From Clarkia xantiana subsp. parviflora (lineage: Eukaryota; Streptophyta; Magnoliopsida; Myrtales; Onagraceae): DNA of 64,000 bases. The first letter of the stretch is position 1; each line of letters begins with the position of its first letter. This document shows, piece after piece, positions 37,099-49,922 of the stretch. Both the position numbers and the translations under genes were made by a program. The stretch covers positions 3,545,834-3,609,833 of the forward strand of contig JAPTYO010000023.1 in NCBI GenBank assembly GCA_036873135.1. The letters are read 5' to 3'. The notes beneath the pieces are model-generated. The model worked only from the letters and a program-made list of their open reading frames with translations, was not told where the DNA came from and made no database searches.

Positions 37099-39105
37099 GG
37101 TAAAGATTCGACATCAGACATGTTAGACAAAGACACAAAGACAACTCTCAGCAAATCAACTGGGCTGCCCAGAAAACGATTCTACCGAGCACGAGCTCAC
37201 AGCAACCCCTTGAGCGATTCCCATTTCCCTGTCCCTGTCTCCCCTAATGAATTCGACTTATCTCTTCACTACCCACAGTTCTTCCCTCCCTCTTCAGAAA
37301 CCCAGTCTCCCAAGAAGATCCAATTTGCAGACATTGGCTGTGGCTTTGGAGGTCTGATTGTCAGCCTCGCAACCCTTTTCCCCGAAACCCTAATGATCGG
37401 CATGGAAATAAGGGACAAGGTAACGGAATACGTCAAAGAAAGGATCGTTGGCCTACGTGCAGCAAATCCCGGTCAGTACCAAAACATCTCGGTTGTGCGC
37501 ACAAATTCCATGAAGTACATTCCGAACCACTTTGAAAAATCACAGCTTACAAAGATGTTCTTCTTGTTCCCCGATCCACATTTCAAGGAGAAGAATCACC
37601 GCCGCAGAGTTATCAGCCCGTTCTTGCTAGATGAATACGCTTACACTATGGTGGTTGGAGGGATAATATACACAATCACAGATGTTGAGGAGCTCGGGGA
37701 ATGGATGAGGGACTGTTTGGAGAAGCATCCCATGTTTGAAGCCCTCACTGAGGAAGAACTCGAAGCAGACCCTGTTGTGGAGCTTCTGACTTCTGCAACT
37801 GAAGAAGGGCAGAAGGTTGCTAGGAATGGAGGGCAGACTTTTAGGGCAATATTCAGACGTATCGCGCCATTGGAGTGTTGAAAGGCGATGAAGGTTCGTT
37901 CCCTTGTTGTCTTATTTTATGTTCAGTTATGTTTATTAGGTTACTTTGTATGGATTTTCCTGCTGGTTGAGGCTAGTGTTAATGTTGTAGTTCTGGGTTT
38001 CTTCAGATGTCTTATGCTGCATTTATGTTCCATATTTTGACAGTCTCATTTGCAAGTCACTACATTTATGGCATACTATTATTACTATTCAGTGTTTGCA
38101 AGTTAACTATTCAATTTATGATGTAATCAATGTTGTCAAAGACCTAAGGCGACAAGACTAAATATCGCCTCAAATTTAAGGCGCCAATGATATGATCGCC
38201 TCATTGAAAGTGGCGAACTTAGTTAATTTATTGAACATCTATGCAAATACCATATGTAAAATACTCTAAACGAAAGTGGTGGTGGAGACTGAACTGGATG
38301 GTGCAGAATTGCATATGATGAGATGAAGTGATGAAAAAGAGGAGCAAAGAAGATGGAGATTGGGTCTGTTATATAACATGCAAAATTGTAAAGCAAAGTA
38401 AATTAATTTACTAAAGTAAATGGATCTCCAAGAATAAAGATGATAACTTGATTTTCTGAAAATGAAAACTAATATGCAAGTGGAGGTGGAGACCGGAGAA
38501 TGATGCAGATGAACTTTTATTTTTTATTTTTTATCTTTAAGCGCGCCGGTTTTAAGAAGACGGAGTCTTTGCCAGCCCTCTGTAGCAGAAAGTGAAAAAG
38601 AGATGACTCTTTCCGTAGAAGAGGAAAGAAACGCCGTGGAATGGACATATTTTTCTTAACGGAAAAGATAAAGATTCCGACACAGGAATCCGAAAAGTTA
38701 CGAAATATCTCAGAATGGCATGCATTGTAATTTATTACAACTTTAACGGTTAACTTGTTTGTCTCACACTTCGGAACTTCTCGGATTCCCGTGTCGGAAT
38801 CAGTATCAAATCCCTTTTCTTAACTGAAAAGATAAGGATTCTGACATTCTGACATTCCGATGTTCCGAATGTGAGGAACATAAAATTGCCCTCAAATTTA
38901 CAGAAATTACATATCATGCTATTCAGACACAAATCAGACTATCTCGGAACCTATATGCGGAATGACTACCGCATCTCTTTCCTTTAGAGCTCGCAATTCG
39001 TGCGTGTCGTGCATGTTTGTGTCGTGCTAGTTTCGTGTCGTGTTTTGGGGGTCAGCCTAAACCCGGACCAACACGGCCCAACATGAAAAATTAGCATAAA
39101 AAATC
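36836..39105 (+). repeat. Segmental duplication, copy 1
   Basis: This block matches 60237-62346 in the same orientation. It covers the end of the leader intron, the whole TRMB coding region, the 3' region and the first 120 bp of a hAT-type MITE (38985-39105). Compared with copy 2 it has about 165 extra bases near 38675-38840 that carry an inverted CCGACACAGGAATCCG/CGGATTCCCGTGTCGG pair. Similarity stops abruptly inside the MITE. Confidence 0.9.
37120..37881 (+). CDS. TRMB: tRNA (guanine-N7)-methyltransferase, copy 1
   Basis: This is an uninterrupted coding region of 253 residues. The enzyme (METTL1/Trm8 type) uses S-adenosylmethionine to make m7G46 in the variable loop of tRNAs, normally with a WD-repeat partner (WDR4/Trm82). 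The SAM-binding loop is ADIGCGFGG (70-78), the acidic end of the next strand is MIGMEIRDK (92-100), and the signature FFLFPDPHFKEKNHRRR spans 147-163. The N-terminal GLPRKRFYRARAHSNPLSD is the usual tRNA-contacting start. An intron in the leader ends 21 bases before the ATG. Together with the copy at 60511-61272 it forms a nearly identical pair. Confidence 0.95.
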   Translation: MLDKDTKTTLSKSTGLPRKRFYRARAHSNPLSDSHFPVPVSPNEFDLSLHYPQFFPPSSETQSPKKIQFADIGCGFGGLIVSLATLFPETLMIGMEIRDKVTEYVKERIVGLRAANPGQYQNISVVRTNSMKYIPNHFEKSQLTKMFFLFPDPHFKEKNHRRRVISPFLLDEYAYTMVVGGIIYTITDVEELGEWMRDCLEKHPMFEALTEEELEADPVVELLTSATEEGQKVARNGGQTFRAIFRRIAPLEC

Positions 39106-41736
39106 AGGCAGTTGCGCCATTTTGGTCGCCTATAAAACTACAGCAGTCGGAAATTTTCCCTTTTGGCACATTTGGCAGAAGATTTTATTGTTGTTGTTGA
39201 AGAGTTGAAAAATCAGTCCATCAATTGCTGTACCAATCTATACTAAGGTTATTTCAATGATGACACAAAATAGTATTACCTGGTACAAGATTTAGATTTA
39301 GTATTGCCAATATGTATATATTGTAAGTATGTATGTAGTGATGTGCTAATACACTATGTAATAATAATCATGTAGGAAAATATGGTGACCCTAATGTTTC
39401 GATACGATGATGAGTGGTTTCGATACGATGGAGATAGAGACATAACACTTGATGATTTTATATTTGTAGCTAAGAGCATGACCCGATGCCGAGCACCAAA
39501 TGTTAAATTATTGTGGATGTTCGATGGAGAAATGAACACAGTCGGCTCTCAAAGTTATTGGGAGTCCATTTTTTCGTTAGGCATCGAGCAAATTGAACCG
39601 CAGCGCGGGATAACATCTTTCTATATTTTACAATATAGTAAAAAATGATTAATATTCATTTTTGTAGGTGTAAGATTGAATCGACAATCCGAAAAGTTCT
39701 ACAGTGTATATATTAAGTTTAACATGATGTGTATGTGTATAGTCATTGTTATGGTCATATTAGTTGAAGAATAACTTTATTCCAACTAATTGTGATTTGT
39801 ACTACATAAGTTGTGTATTTATTCATATACTTTAAGATATCTGGTTTTATAATTTTTCAAAAATAAATTATAAAAATAAGTCAAATACCTATAAAAATTA
39901 TGAAATAAATAATATTGTTCATCAAATAATTAGAAGCTCTTTTCATATAGTTAAGTTGTGCATAAAATATTTATTAAATTGCATAACATTTATTGGCAAA
40001 AAAAAAATTGCATAACATTTCACTTGATAAAATATTTATTTTATAGTATACATCGAATTACACTTTATGTGAAACTATTTTTTAAATTACTGTATTAATA
40101 TAATATATGCACCTTATTTTTATTCAATTTATGATAATAATATACACAAATTAGAGTTATAATATTAATATACATATATATTTATATTAAAATATACTTA
40201 AACTCTAAAAGTGAATAAATATAGCTATATGTGCTAAAATATTATAATATAGTTTGAAGATAGTAATTTTACTGGTGTATTTTAAAATTTTAAAATACCA
40301 GTGATGCCACATATTTAATATTCAAAATTATTTATTTCACATCATGTTATTTTAGTTTACTTACTATGAATTATATTTTCCTAAATTAAATTGGTAAGAA
40401 CGATTTTTAGAAGTGGAATTTTTTTAATAATAACTATGGGTTTAAAATTTTAGAAGGAAAACTTATAAGTATTTTTTTGTGAACTTCAAAGTGTGCCTAC
40501 ATCTCTAATCAGTTGAACCCGCGCAGAGTAGCCTAGTTATACCTAGATATGCTTATGCATATGGGTTAATACATAGTTTGGTTACTTACGCTTGGTAATG
40601 TGATTGTTTGGTTCAAACATGTGTTTTTTAGTTACATACGTTTGCAATATGTGATTAAATAGTTACATTAAAATAATATCTCTAAAATACCCTTTTTATA
40701 TTAAATTCATTTTTTTTTTCAAAAAAGTAAAATAAAATCAAAGTTATCGGCATGCAGGTCCTGGGTTGGCCTCCGGCAGTCCGGCTTCGTCACCGTTTTC
40801 GGTGGTAGCCTTGGATTCAGACCATGGCATATAATTTCTTAGTTGAGGAATTAATTCTTAGCTGGTGCCTACTGAAGTTGAGTTGGTAAGCTCGTGGCTT
40901 AGGGTATTAGGAAGTTGGTGGCTGAACCATTGCCTAATTGGAATCAGAAGGACTTCTTCAATGAGAGGAAGCACGATAGATTGGAGTCCTTGGGGTCCAT
41001 TGCAAGCTAGATGGAGGGAGTCTTCTTCCCAACATGGAGGATTGTGGCTTTACTCGTTGAGCATCGGGAAACTTTCAAAGACCACCGGGTGATTATTCCT
41101 TCTATATGAGGCGGTGATGCAGCACTGGGTTCTAATTTGAACCCAAACGTAGCACCAGGTTCAAATTTGAACCTAGGTTCAGATTCGATTTGATTTTGGA
41201 GTTTTCTTTAAAAACACCTGTTAAATTTGATGAACACGATGAAAATACTACGAAGAACAACCTAATTTATTGAAATTAAGGGTAAAAATGTCATTTATAA
41301 CCATTTAATCACATCCTGAAACGTATGTAACCAAACAATAACGTCAAAAAACAAAAGTAACCTTAGTTGATTTATTTGATCATGCTGAAAATGTTTCAGC
41401 TTTCCTTACTGATTGGGCAATTTCTATTAGTTAACCTCAATTACTTGAATCTTAGATTTAACTCTGCTATTGCTAATGATCCAAACAAATAAACGTTAAG
41501 TTCTTATACAGTAGATGAACAAGAAAATACTAAGGGGCCAAGGAAAAGAAACACAAAATCACAAGTGATCCATAGTCTTGCCTCAGCAACAAATAAAAAT
41601 AAAAAGTCGTCCAGCAGATTTTGCCTTAAGACGCCTCACAGATTTTTACGGCACTGATCGTCAATTTTTTTTATGGAAATAAGAATTTTTATATGTTGGT
41701 TCTTAGTAGAACCAGTATCATGATGCTGGAACTCAT
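39106..41736. other. Intergenic region with small repeats
   Basis: An 88-codon frame at 39382-39648 (starts MVTLMFRYDDEWFRYDGDRD) faintly resembles the N-terminal segment of MULE transposases but is too short to name. 40570-41365 is an inverted-repeat element of about 800 bp: AGTTACATACGTTT and ATGTGATTAAATAGTT recur inverted at about 41300-41340. It has a GC-rich core at 40740-41200. The rest is AT-rich. Confidence 0.4.
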
Positions 41737-42042
41737 GTGTGCCAATGGTTATTTCTTAGTGTGATTCTCAAAGATACTGATCTCCCTGTCTCCAATGTTA
41801 ACATAGAAGATGTAAAGTTGCAGGCCAAATCAATTGCTGAATATTGGAAACTGAAGCTAGCTTCTCTTAATATGGGTTCCAGCAATGAAAATTCTTTTGA
41901 AACTCATGTTTTTTTTTGCAACTTTTGGTGACATTTGCATTGCATCAGATTATGAAGAGGAACTCGTGTGCGCCAACAGTTTCCCGTCGCCGCCAAACTG
42001 CTGACCTATGTCTCTCACTAGAATTGGCCTATAAAATGGCAG
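41737..42042 (+). pseudogene. FRIGIDA-like protein fragment, frameshifted
   Basis: The first phase reads ILKDTDLPVSNVNIEDVK followed by LQAKSIAEYWKLKL, like the FRIGIDA-like core (DxPVSxxI..DVK..A..IA.EWK). A T-run at about 41912 shifts the frame to one that reads ASDYEEEL. A further shift gives VSRRRQTADLCLSLELAYKM, which is close to the conserved VSRRRQAxELCRSLGL block. A GT donor follows at 42043. FRIGIDA-like proteins act in flowering-time control with FRI/FLC complexes. Two frameshifts in 300 bp and no visible remainder mark this as a dead fragment. It may have been carried here by a Helitron. Confidence 0.55.
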
Positions 42043-43950
42043 GTTTGTTATTGATTTAGGTTCCTTTTATTGGTTATTAGTCAACAGACATCCAAGTAGC
42101 TCTTAAAATCTTATCTTCAAAATAATGTTAAAATTGTATATACTAGAGCAAATGCAATCAAGATTCCTTAAATTCTGACAAACTTGATACGGAATTCCAT
42201 ATTTTGGTTAAAATCAAGATTGCTTAGTATGTATCTCACGTAGAGGTTGTCTACCACCTTACAAATGTTAGCATTGGTTTCGAGAGCTGGGTAGAGACAA
42301 GTCTTTGGGTAATCAAATATGATGAGGCAACCAACACCTTGGTCAAATGTCTCAATGTTTATTCTTATTTAATATTGTTTCTCATTACTAGGTTATTTTA
42401 TTTAAAAAAGTTCAGTAAAATAACGTAATCACTTTTGCCTCATATAACATGTGTTTCTACTAATTGTTATCTGATTTTTTTTTTATTTTTTTGGCCACGA
42501 ATTTTATCTGATTGAGCTCTTTGTATATGAGCTATAAAAGAACTTCCTTCTGATGAGATACTACTAAGATTATAATGGTAGATTAGATTTGTTGCTGATT
42601 TTTGTACTATGATTTAAAGCATTGCTTTAACGTGAACTGGTTATCAGTGGTGCAAAACAAGCTCTAGAGCTTGAGAGAAATTGAAGGACTTTCTAATCTT
42701 GCTGTAAGTAACTGATTTCATAAGACTGAATAGCAGTATAAAACTGTATTTTGAAATCTTTTATTTTGAAGTTGTAAGACTAGGCTTCATTAGAAACTAT
42801 AGATTTCTTAATTGGTGAGGACCTTTAAGTCATTGAATGATGAAATATTTTATTTGGTGATTGTTGTGATTAAGTGGTACATAGGATGTAGACGGTTCTT
42901 AATTTTCCAAAAAAAAGGAAATGAACTGTATGAGAGACACTCGATGAGTGGTTAGGAAGATGCAATGAGTGAAATGTCTTTGAAATCACAATATGGTTCC
43001 ATGAACAAATTGATATTAATGATTGATTGATGCTCTACCATTTTCTTCTATAACTACTCTGCTTTCCCAAAATTTCTATTACAGGGTTGCAAATGTGTAT
43101 CAATTGTTATTGTTTAACACATAATCACAATACCCTATTAGAGAGTTTTTCTAATTTGATATTATGTATGAATTAATTACTGAATGTTAAAACATGCTTT
43201 TTCCAAGGCAACTACTTTAGATTATATTGGAGAAGAGAAAATATCAAAGAAACGATGTATGGATAGTTTATAATAGCACTGAGTAGGATGCAAGTGAATG
43301 ATTTACTACATTTTAAATAGTTGTGTATTTGTATTTCTCATCAACTACATTGAATTTAAATGTAAATGCCAAAGAATTATCTCTGTTATAAATATTAAGT
43401 TTGCTTACCCTTTTTTTTCGATTGGTAGGGTCGGTTTTCAGGACACTCTTTGCCACCGTAATGCATATGTATATCCACCTTGCCACCAACAAGACCTAAG
43501 GGTAGATATGAAAGACTTTCATTCATCTGATACTGCAATATCTATTCACACCATATTATCCACCTTGCTACCTTCAAGGCCCAAGGGCAGATATGAATTC
43601 ATTCATCTTGGTTTCATCGGAGAATTATGTTGCGGATCCTTTAATGTAATGGAAATGGATACTCTCACTTGCATGACAATATAATGTTGATTTCAAAGAA
43701 ATTAACTTGAGATTCAATGAAGACAAATCATGTTCCTTAAATTGGGGTTTTCATGTGTAATGTGAAAGCATTGGAAGATTCTCTGCGAGCCAGTAATCGT
43801 CACTTCTAATAATAAAAACGGAAAATATTTAACTTAAAAAAAATAACAAAAACATAACGAAGAATATTTAATATTGTCTCTATAGTAATCCATCATTCTA
43901 TAAAGCCATAATACAAATATGCCTTAACATAATTTAAAAACATTAATGAT
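42043..43950. other. Intergenic region, no gene recognised
   Basis: This is AT-rich sequence. A 128-codon frame at 43298-43684 is unlike any family I recognise, and its N-terminal half is AT-rich. It may be the interior of the Helitron that ends at 44065. Confidence 0.4.
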
Positions 43951-44065
43951 AAAAAAAATATTCAACCCTGCGAACTGCGCGGGGACAAATACCTAATCAT
44001 ATCATATGATATTTTGATAAAAAAAAAATATTCAACCCCGCGCACTGCGCGGGATAAATACCTAG
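43951..44065 (+). mobile_element. Helitron 3' end, duplicated in tandem
   Basis: A unit of about 70 bp occurs twice: AAAAAAATATTCAACCC, a GC hairpin, then AAATACCTA. The second copy has a perfect hairpin CCCGCGCACTGCGCGGG (44037-44053) and ends in CTAG before T at 44066. The first has a broken hairpin and ends CTAAT. The matching 5' end was not found. Confidence 0.65.
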
Positions 44066-45459
44066 TATATTATTTAATTTAGATACATTTCCCTAATGGA
44101 TAAATCTTTAAAGTGTGAAATTTTTTGTGTAAAATTCATAGAAAGTTGTCAAGTAACACATGTCAAGTGATGATTGTTTATAAAATGGAAAGAGAATGTT
44201 GTTATGCATTGCCATGTGGACCTAGAAGTGCTTTCTATGAATTTTTTACAGTTTTTTTCAGAGGCTCTAGCATCACCCTTCTCTAATAGACTCTAATCTT
44301 TTGGCATGTCAGCAGTCTTAATTCTAATTGGACGGTGATTCTCACGCACTTCACTTATATTTATCGCTCATGTCCCACTGTTTTTATTTTCAGGCGCTCT
44401 GACGTAACTTTATTCGCCTCCAGCTTCCTCGTTCCGTTCAAAATTCAGATCGTCTCGACTCTATTCCATTACTTCAACCGGTGTCCCCATTAATTCAATC
44501 GGTTACAGATGTTACGTTTCAGATCGCTGTTTCACGGATTTGAAGCTTCGTTTCAGTTGTTGCGTTTCAGATATTCGTCGTCTCGCTTCCCTTCCTTCAG
44601 ATCATCTCTTTCGTTGCTCCAATCGGTGCCTCCATAGTTGTTTCTTGCCTGCTGCTTGCATTATTGTTTCACCGAATTGAAGGTTCGGCTATAGATGTTA
44701 GGTTTCAGATCGTTGTTTCACGAATTTAAAGCTTCGGTTTCGGTTAGGTAGAACATATTATGATCATTTTTACTTGCTTCCGACGAAAATTACAAGTTTT
44801 ATTTACTCAAATGTTGTTTCTTAATAATTTTTCATCACAAGTATTTTCTCAATCCATTGCACTCACAGCGATGATGACTAATTCAATAGAAAAAAAATGT
44901 TTATTTTGATCTTGCATTGAGAGGTCCGGTAATGTATGATATTAATTAATTTTGGAAGAATTCAACTCATGATAAGAGCAAATGTTACAGAAAGTTTAGA
45001 AGCTCGAGGCCACAAGTACATTGTTTTGACAACATGTTTGCAAGGTTTGAATGCAAACATGCTTACTAAACATCTACCAGAGAAATTCTTTTCAACTTTC
45101 ACTTTGCAGCGGATGAAGCATATTCTCGGGCCACCTTAACTCCGGTTCTTGCATACCACTGCTTAATGATCGGGAGGCTCAAGCTTCCAAGTTTATAGAG
45201 CCTGATGTTCGGTCTTCTTCTAATTTGAACAAATTCAAATTTCCTAAGTTATATGCTTTCTCTTCACGTGTATAGTGTTGTTGGAGCCAAGCCAACAGTG
45301 GAAATTATGACTAAAGATATCAAGGCTACTATAGTGGACCATGAAAATGATTGTCGTACTGAAGATATTGTTGACCACCCCATATTACTCCCGTGGATAA
45401 TCTTAGTGTAATGGAGACTAAAACTCATTGATTAGCTTACGGATGCATTTTTTGGTACA
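44066..45459. other. Intergenic region, no gene recognised
   Basis: 44270-44760 has leader-like composition, with repeated TCGTTTCAGAT and ATCGTTGTTTCACG(A/G)ATTT phrases. 44936-45139 is a short frame I do not recognise. Nothing else stands out. Confidence 0.35.
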
Positions 45460-48400
45460 CTAGAAATATCAGCGCGTACGTTGCACGCGCGAGTAGTATA
45501 ATATAGTTTACATTTACTAATACATATATTTAATTTGAGAAAAATAGCATAATAATGATTTTGAAGACTCGTTTGAGTTATTAATATATTACAAATGATT
45601 AGTAAGACTTGGATAACCTCAAGAGCAAAAAAGTAGTAGCCTGTCAAAAAAAACAAAAAAAGTAGATTTGTACAAGTACAAATTTAAATGACTGGTGCTA
45701 CACAATGTGAAATTTCTTGAGAAATTTTCATAGAAAGTGGAATGAGCCCGTAATAATATTTTACATTTGCACTATACCAACTTTCTCTCTATTACTTTCA
45801 CAAGTAATTTCACAAGAAATATGGAGAAACTTTACTCAATTCAGATACAATATATCTACATGGACTTGAAAGAGGTAAAAGTGAAAAAGATTAGGAGCAT
45901 AAGCAAGCAACATGTCTCATACTATGAATAACATGTTGAATTTGTGACATGCAGTTTATAATCAATCTTTTAACTTAATATTTTTTTTTAATCCATGTAA
46001 CAGGGCACTCTAGTAACGCCAACAAACAACTCATATTCAACAGAATATGTAAAGATAAAGCTGCAAACCTTCAAACACAAAGTTCTCCACATCACTCGAT
46101 ACCATCTCTTTCTTTTATTTTCTCATGGACTTCATCACGGGCTTAGATGATACAAAATATGTTTCAGCAGTAAAATTGGTTGTAAAAGAAATTATTGATA
46201 CCTAATTAAGATAACAAAGACAAGACGATGGAGAGTTATAAGATGGAAGATCATTCAATTAATTATCAAGTTCATTAGCTCGATGTAAAATACATCTTTA
46301 TATCTTTTTGATTAGTGTAGAGGATTTTTTTTTATTTACGGATAATAAGCATGAGTGTGTCATGGCTAAGCAAGATCAGAAAAAGTTCACATTCACCAAT
46401 AGGTCATCCAATATCTAAACGATCAGAACTCTAACAATTTTTAGTAGATTATGGTGAAGAATTTCGTACATCTAAAATGAGAGAGACATTATAAGCATAT
46501 GATATTTGATCCAAAATTCAAGTAGAGAGAAGACATTGATAATATCAAATCATACCTAAGCCACATCGATGTTGTTATCATTGGAGTCCACGATAAAAAA
46601 AGAAAACAAAAAATGATCAAGTTCTCTTGTTACCACTAATGACATATGCATCTGAAAACACCCAAATCAGTTTTCACTTTATTTCGAAAATGGCATGAAT
46701 CTTTCACCCTTCAATTTAAGAGAATGTTTTATAAATTGCAGTTGAGTATATATGAAGCAAACATAAAACTGAACTTGGTACTTACAAATTGAAGTTTATC
46801 ACCATATGAATATGAATAGTTGTAGTTGGAAACCATTCTCAGACAACAAGCTTTCTATTAAGATGTGTGCTCACCATTTGTATCCACAAACATCAAAGTC
46901 AGATCCAGCTGCAATTTGGAAGAGCTTCATCTTGTTAATTCATTGAGTAATACATTCTTGAACATTATTGAAAAACGAAACATACAAGGCACAAAGATAC
47001 GTAATAGTGAATAATGAAGAAACTATTTTATAACTGATGAAGCTATAAGAATCAATCAGAGTATGAAAATAAGAAAATTAGTTCACAGTATGACCATTGT
47101 TCAAAACATACTTCTTAGCAAATCTTCATGCTTGCTTTATTGCCTGGGCATCCATTTCGTCTACCTAGTAACACAGGATAGTAAAGCGAAACCAAAAACT
47201 ACTTGGCTATACATAATTCACCCATAAAAAAATTCAGTTCAATTATTTATAAGAACAAATCTACAATGGGATGATAGAACAAACTTTCTTTGGTATCTCA
47301 TTTCTGCAATTTTGAAATCATTCTAAATTTGTAGAAGCTAATTTAGTAATTAGTAATGTCATTTAGGAATCGATAAAGGAGATACAATATCCATCTTCAT
47401 TATAGTAGCACAAGTATAGATATAGCATTAATTTGAAAGCTCAAAATTAAGAAAACATTCCTATTTGAGTGACATCATGTCTTCCTTTTTGAAATCATTC
47501 CAAGTTGTAGAAGGTAATTTAGTAATGGAATCTAAGGAATCGGAAAATAGATCCAACTACTCATGCAATCCTATTATATTTGGACAACTATAAATATAGA
47601 ATCTGAAAGCATGAATTAACAAATAATCTTAAATGAGTGGCCTTTATTAATAATCATGGTGTAAATCTCACTATCCAAGTCCATTTTGTGAGGCCACTAT
47701 GGAAGGTAAAGATTCATACCCGATATACCGTCGTCGTTGTACAGGCCTCATAGTTTCCATCTGCTTCAGCCACAATAAGTGTAATAACAATAATTATCAG
47801 CTTCTTTGCGAGATCAATCACCTAATTAACGAATGGAAATAACCTTATACAGTGTAATTGTCAATCCTAAGAATCTAATAACCCTTTAAGGCTCTAATCA
47901 ACACACATTTCATCATCTTTTGAACACACATTTAGACCGTTGGATATGTACTAACTACTAAGTAAGGAACATATCATGAAAGCATATCCATTATTTGTCA
48001 GTTTGTTAATGTAAACTGTTTGGAGCGTTTTGTCGAGCATTTGGGGTGCAAACAGTTAAGTCAATTTGGTTACTAATGAACGTGTAAGGATGCATATTTA
48101 GAAGGCAAATAAAAAGTAGCATAGGCGTTACCTCAGAAGTTGCCACTAAGGAGGGTTACATGAGAAGTTGTAGTGTAACGAGGGTCTGTTCTCAGAAACA
48201 ATATGGAGGCACGGATGAAGGTGGGTAAGAATGGAGTAGCAAAGGCGGACGGATGAAGACCGACAAGTGGACTGATGTCTGAGGATTGATACGCAAAGAT
48301 GAAGACCGATAATCAAAGACCAACGGTCGAACTGGTATTTGAGGATCCAGGCGCGGAGATGAAGACCGAGGATCTGTGTACGAACTACGTAAATCTGATT

Positions 48401-49055
48401 TTGAGGAGAGTGTAAGGAAAGTGGTCTGGACAAAAAGAAAAAAACTGTCACGATCTTTAGGGCATCAAAATTAAGGGCTAATTAATTAAATTCAATCCAT
48501 CATAAAATATAGCAGAGTCTTCATAGAGCAGTGAAATTACCTGTATCGACTGAGAAGAAGAATTGGCGGCTGGAGCAGCAAATCAATCGTCGAGATTTCG
48601 CGGCTGAACTGCAAGTAATGGGCGGAGCAGCGGCGACCGAAGGAGGGAGTGGCGTGGCGAGGTCTTGGTTACCAAGGTCGGAGAGTCAGTGGATAGAGCG
48701 ATGAACCCAAGGGCGGTGAGTAATCAGAGCTATTAGACCAACGGAAGGAGCGGAGACGGCGAGGTCCGGGTCTCTGGCTGGAACGCGGCGGAAGTGGGGT
48801 GGGGATGGCTTCGGTGAAGCCTCTGTTCAAAATTCGCAAAAGGGAAAGAAATTTCCTCACAACTATTCGAGCAAAGCAGCGTTTTGATGTTTTTCTTGGT
48901 TGATTTTGTAACTGTGACCGGTGTGGATTAGGAAGAGGTGTGATTGCAATAGTGACCTTTGAGAGATAGAAAGGAGCGCGCAATTTGTGTGTGAGGACAA
49001 ATTTAGTGTGAGGACAAATTTGAATATTCACACTTTTAGTTATGTAATAGATAGA
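45460..49055 (-). mobile_element. Non-autonomous Helitron, 3.6 kb
   Basis: Read on the - strand it starts TCTATCTATTACATAAC after a host A (49056) and ends CTAG (45460-45463) before a host T (45459). A hairpin with stem GCGCGT/ACGCGC (45472-45490) lies 8 bases from the end. No Rep/helicase frame is seen. The 5' part at 48140-49000 is richer in GC and may include captured gene sequence; the middle is AT-rich. Confidence 0.7.
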
Positions 49056-49597
49056 TTATTAAAATTGGTTATGTGATCGTTTCTTTTTTACTGCATTTCC
49101 TCTGTTAGTAATAATAATTGAGCTTTAAATTATAACTCATCCGTTTTCCGAAAAGCTGTGAGTTAGTTCTCAAGGTGCTACTAATTTTTTTTTGTTAAAA
49201 ACTAAGATTGTTAAAATAAATTGAAAATTTGGTTGCTGTTTTTGATTTCATATCTCTATTTTTAACTTCTTTTGTTGTTTTTTAATGTTTATTTATATTC
49301 AAGTGTAAGAAACAAAGGATTGTTACATGATTGTACTTGATTTGTTGTTGGTTTTCAGCATCTATAAGAGGGTGTTGGCTTGATAAAAGCATAAATATCA
49401 CCGTTTGCCAAGATATGAGTAAAAATATGTTTACTAGACAATTTTTTTTTTTGGCTAAAGTAGACAATTATTTTGTTGTTTAGTCATTTACAGACCTATT
49501 TTTGTTTTTTTATCCAGGATAATTTCCGTGGTAAACTTTGTAAAAATTTCCATGGGTAGATGAATAATTTAGGGGAGATGGTTTTATAATATGTGAA
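49056..49597. other. AT-rich spacer
   Basis: This lies between the Helitron and the Copia insertion. No gene is seen. Confidence 0.45.
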
Positions 49598-49602
49598 CTT
49601 TT

Positions 49603-49910
49603 TATTGAAGTTCAGGGGTGTTTTGGTCAAGTTGGAGTTGTTGTGGATTCTGTTTTATTTCGTGGTGGATACTTTTTGTTATTATGTTGTTTGTTTTGGG
49701 GTAAAGTTCCTTCATGTAAGAACTTAGGGTTGAACACCAATTTATTTTGGTGGTCCTCTATTTAGTGGTTAATAGGGTGATAGATGGCCAGACTGAAGGA
49801 ACCCGTCTAGATGATCCCGCCATTGCCTGTCTCTTGACTTCCTATTTTCCTTTCTCTTCGTGCCGCTCCCTAGGGTTAGGGTTACTGCATCTCAAATCCA
49901 AAGTTCATTA
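49603..49910 (+). repeat. Copia 5' LTR
   Basis: The 308-bp LTR starts TATTGAAGTTCAGG and ends AAAGTTCATTA. It differs from the 3' LTR at 5 sites. At plant rates commonly used for LTRs this points to insertion within roughly the last 1-2 million years; that age depends on the rate chosen. Confidence 0.92.
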
Positions 49911-49922
49911 TGGTATCAGAGC
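49911..49922 (+). other. Primer binding site (initiator Met tRNA)
   Basis: TGGTATCAGAGC directly follows the 5' LTR. It is the standard plant Copia site complementary to the 3' end of initiator Met tRNA. Confidence 0.93.

Noticed and set aside
39382..39648. MULE transposase N-terminus
   Set aside because: Only a faint resemblance in a short frame. No DDE or SWIM motif and no terminal repeats are near.
39105..44065. Helitron starting exactly at the TRMB duplication breakpoint (AAAAAA|TCAGGCAG) and ending at 44065
   Set aside because: Sequence after the CTAG at 44065 does not continue the host sequence seen in copy 2, so the two ends cannot be one simple insertion.
48146..49031. Captured gene exons within the 3.6-kb Helitron
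   Set aside because: The frames are short and Arg/Ser/Pro-rich, and no domain could be named, so only the Helitron itself is reported.
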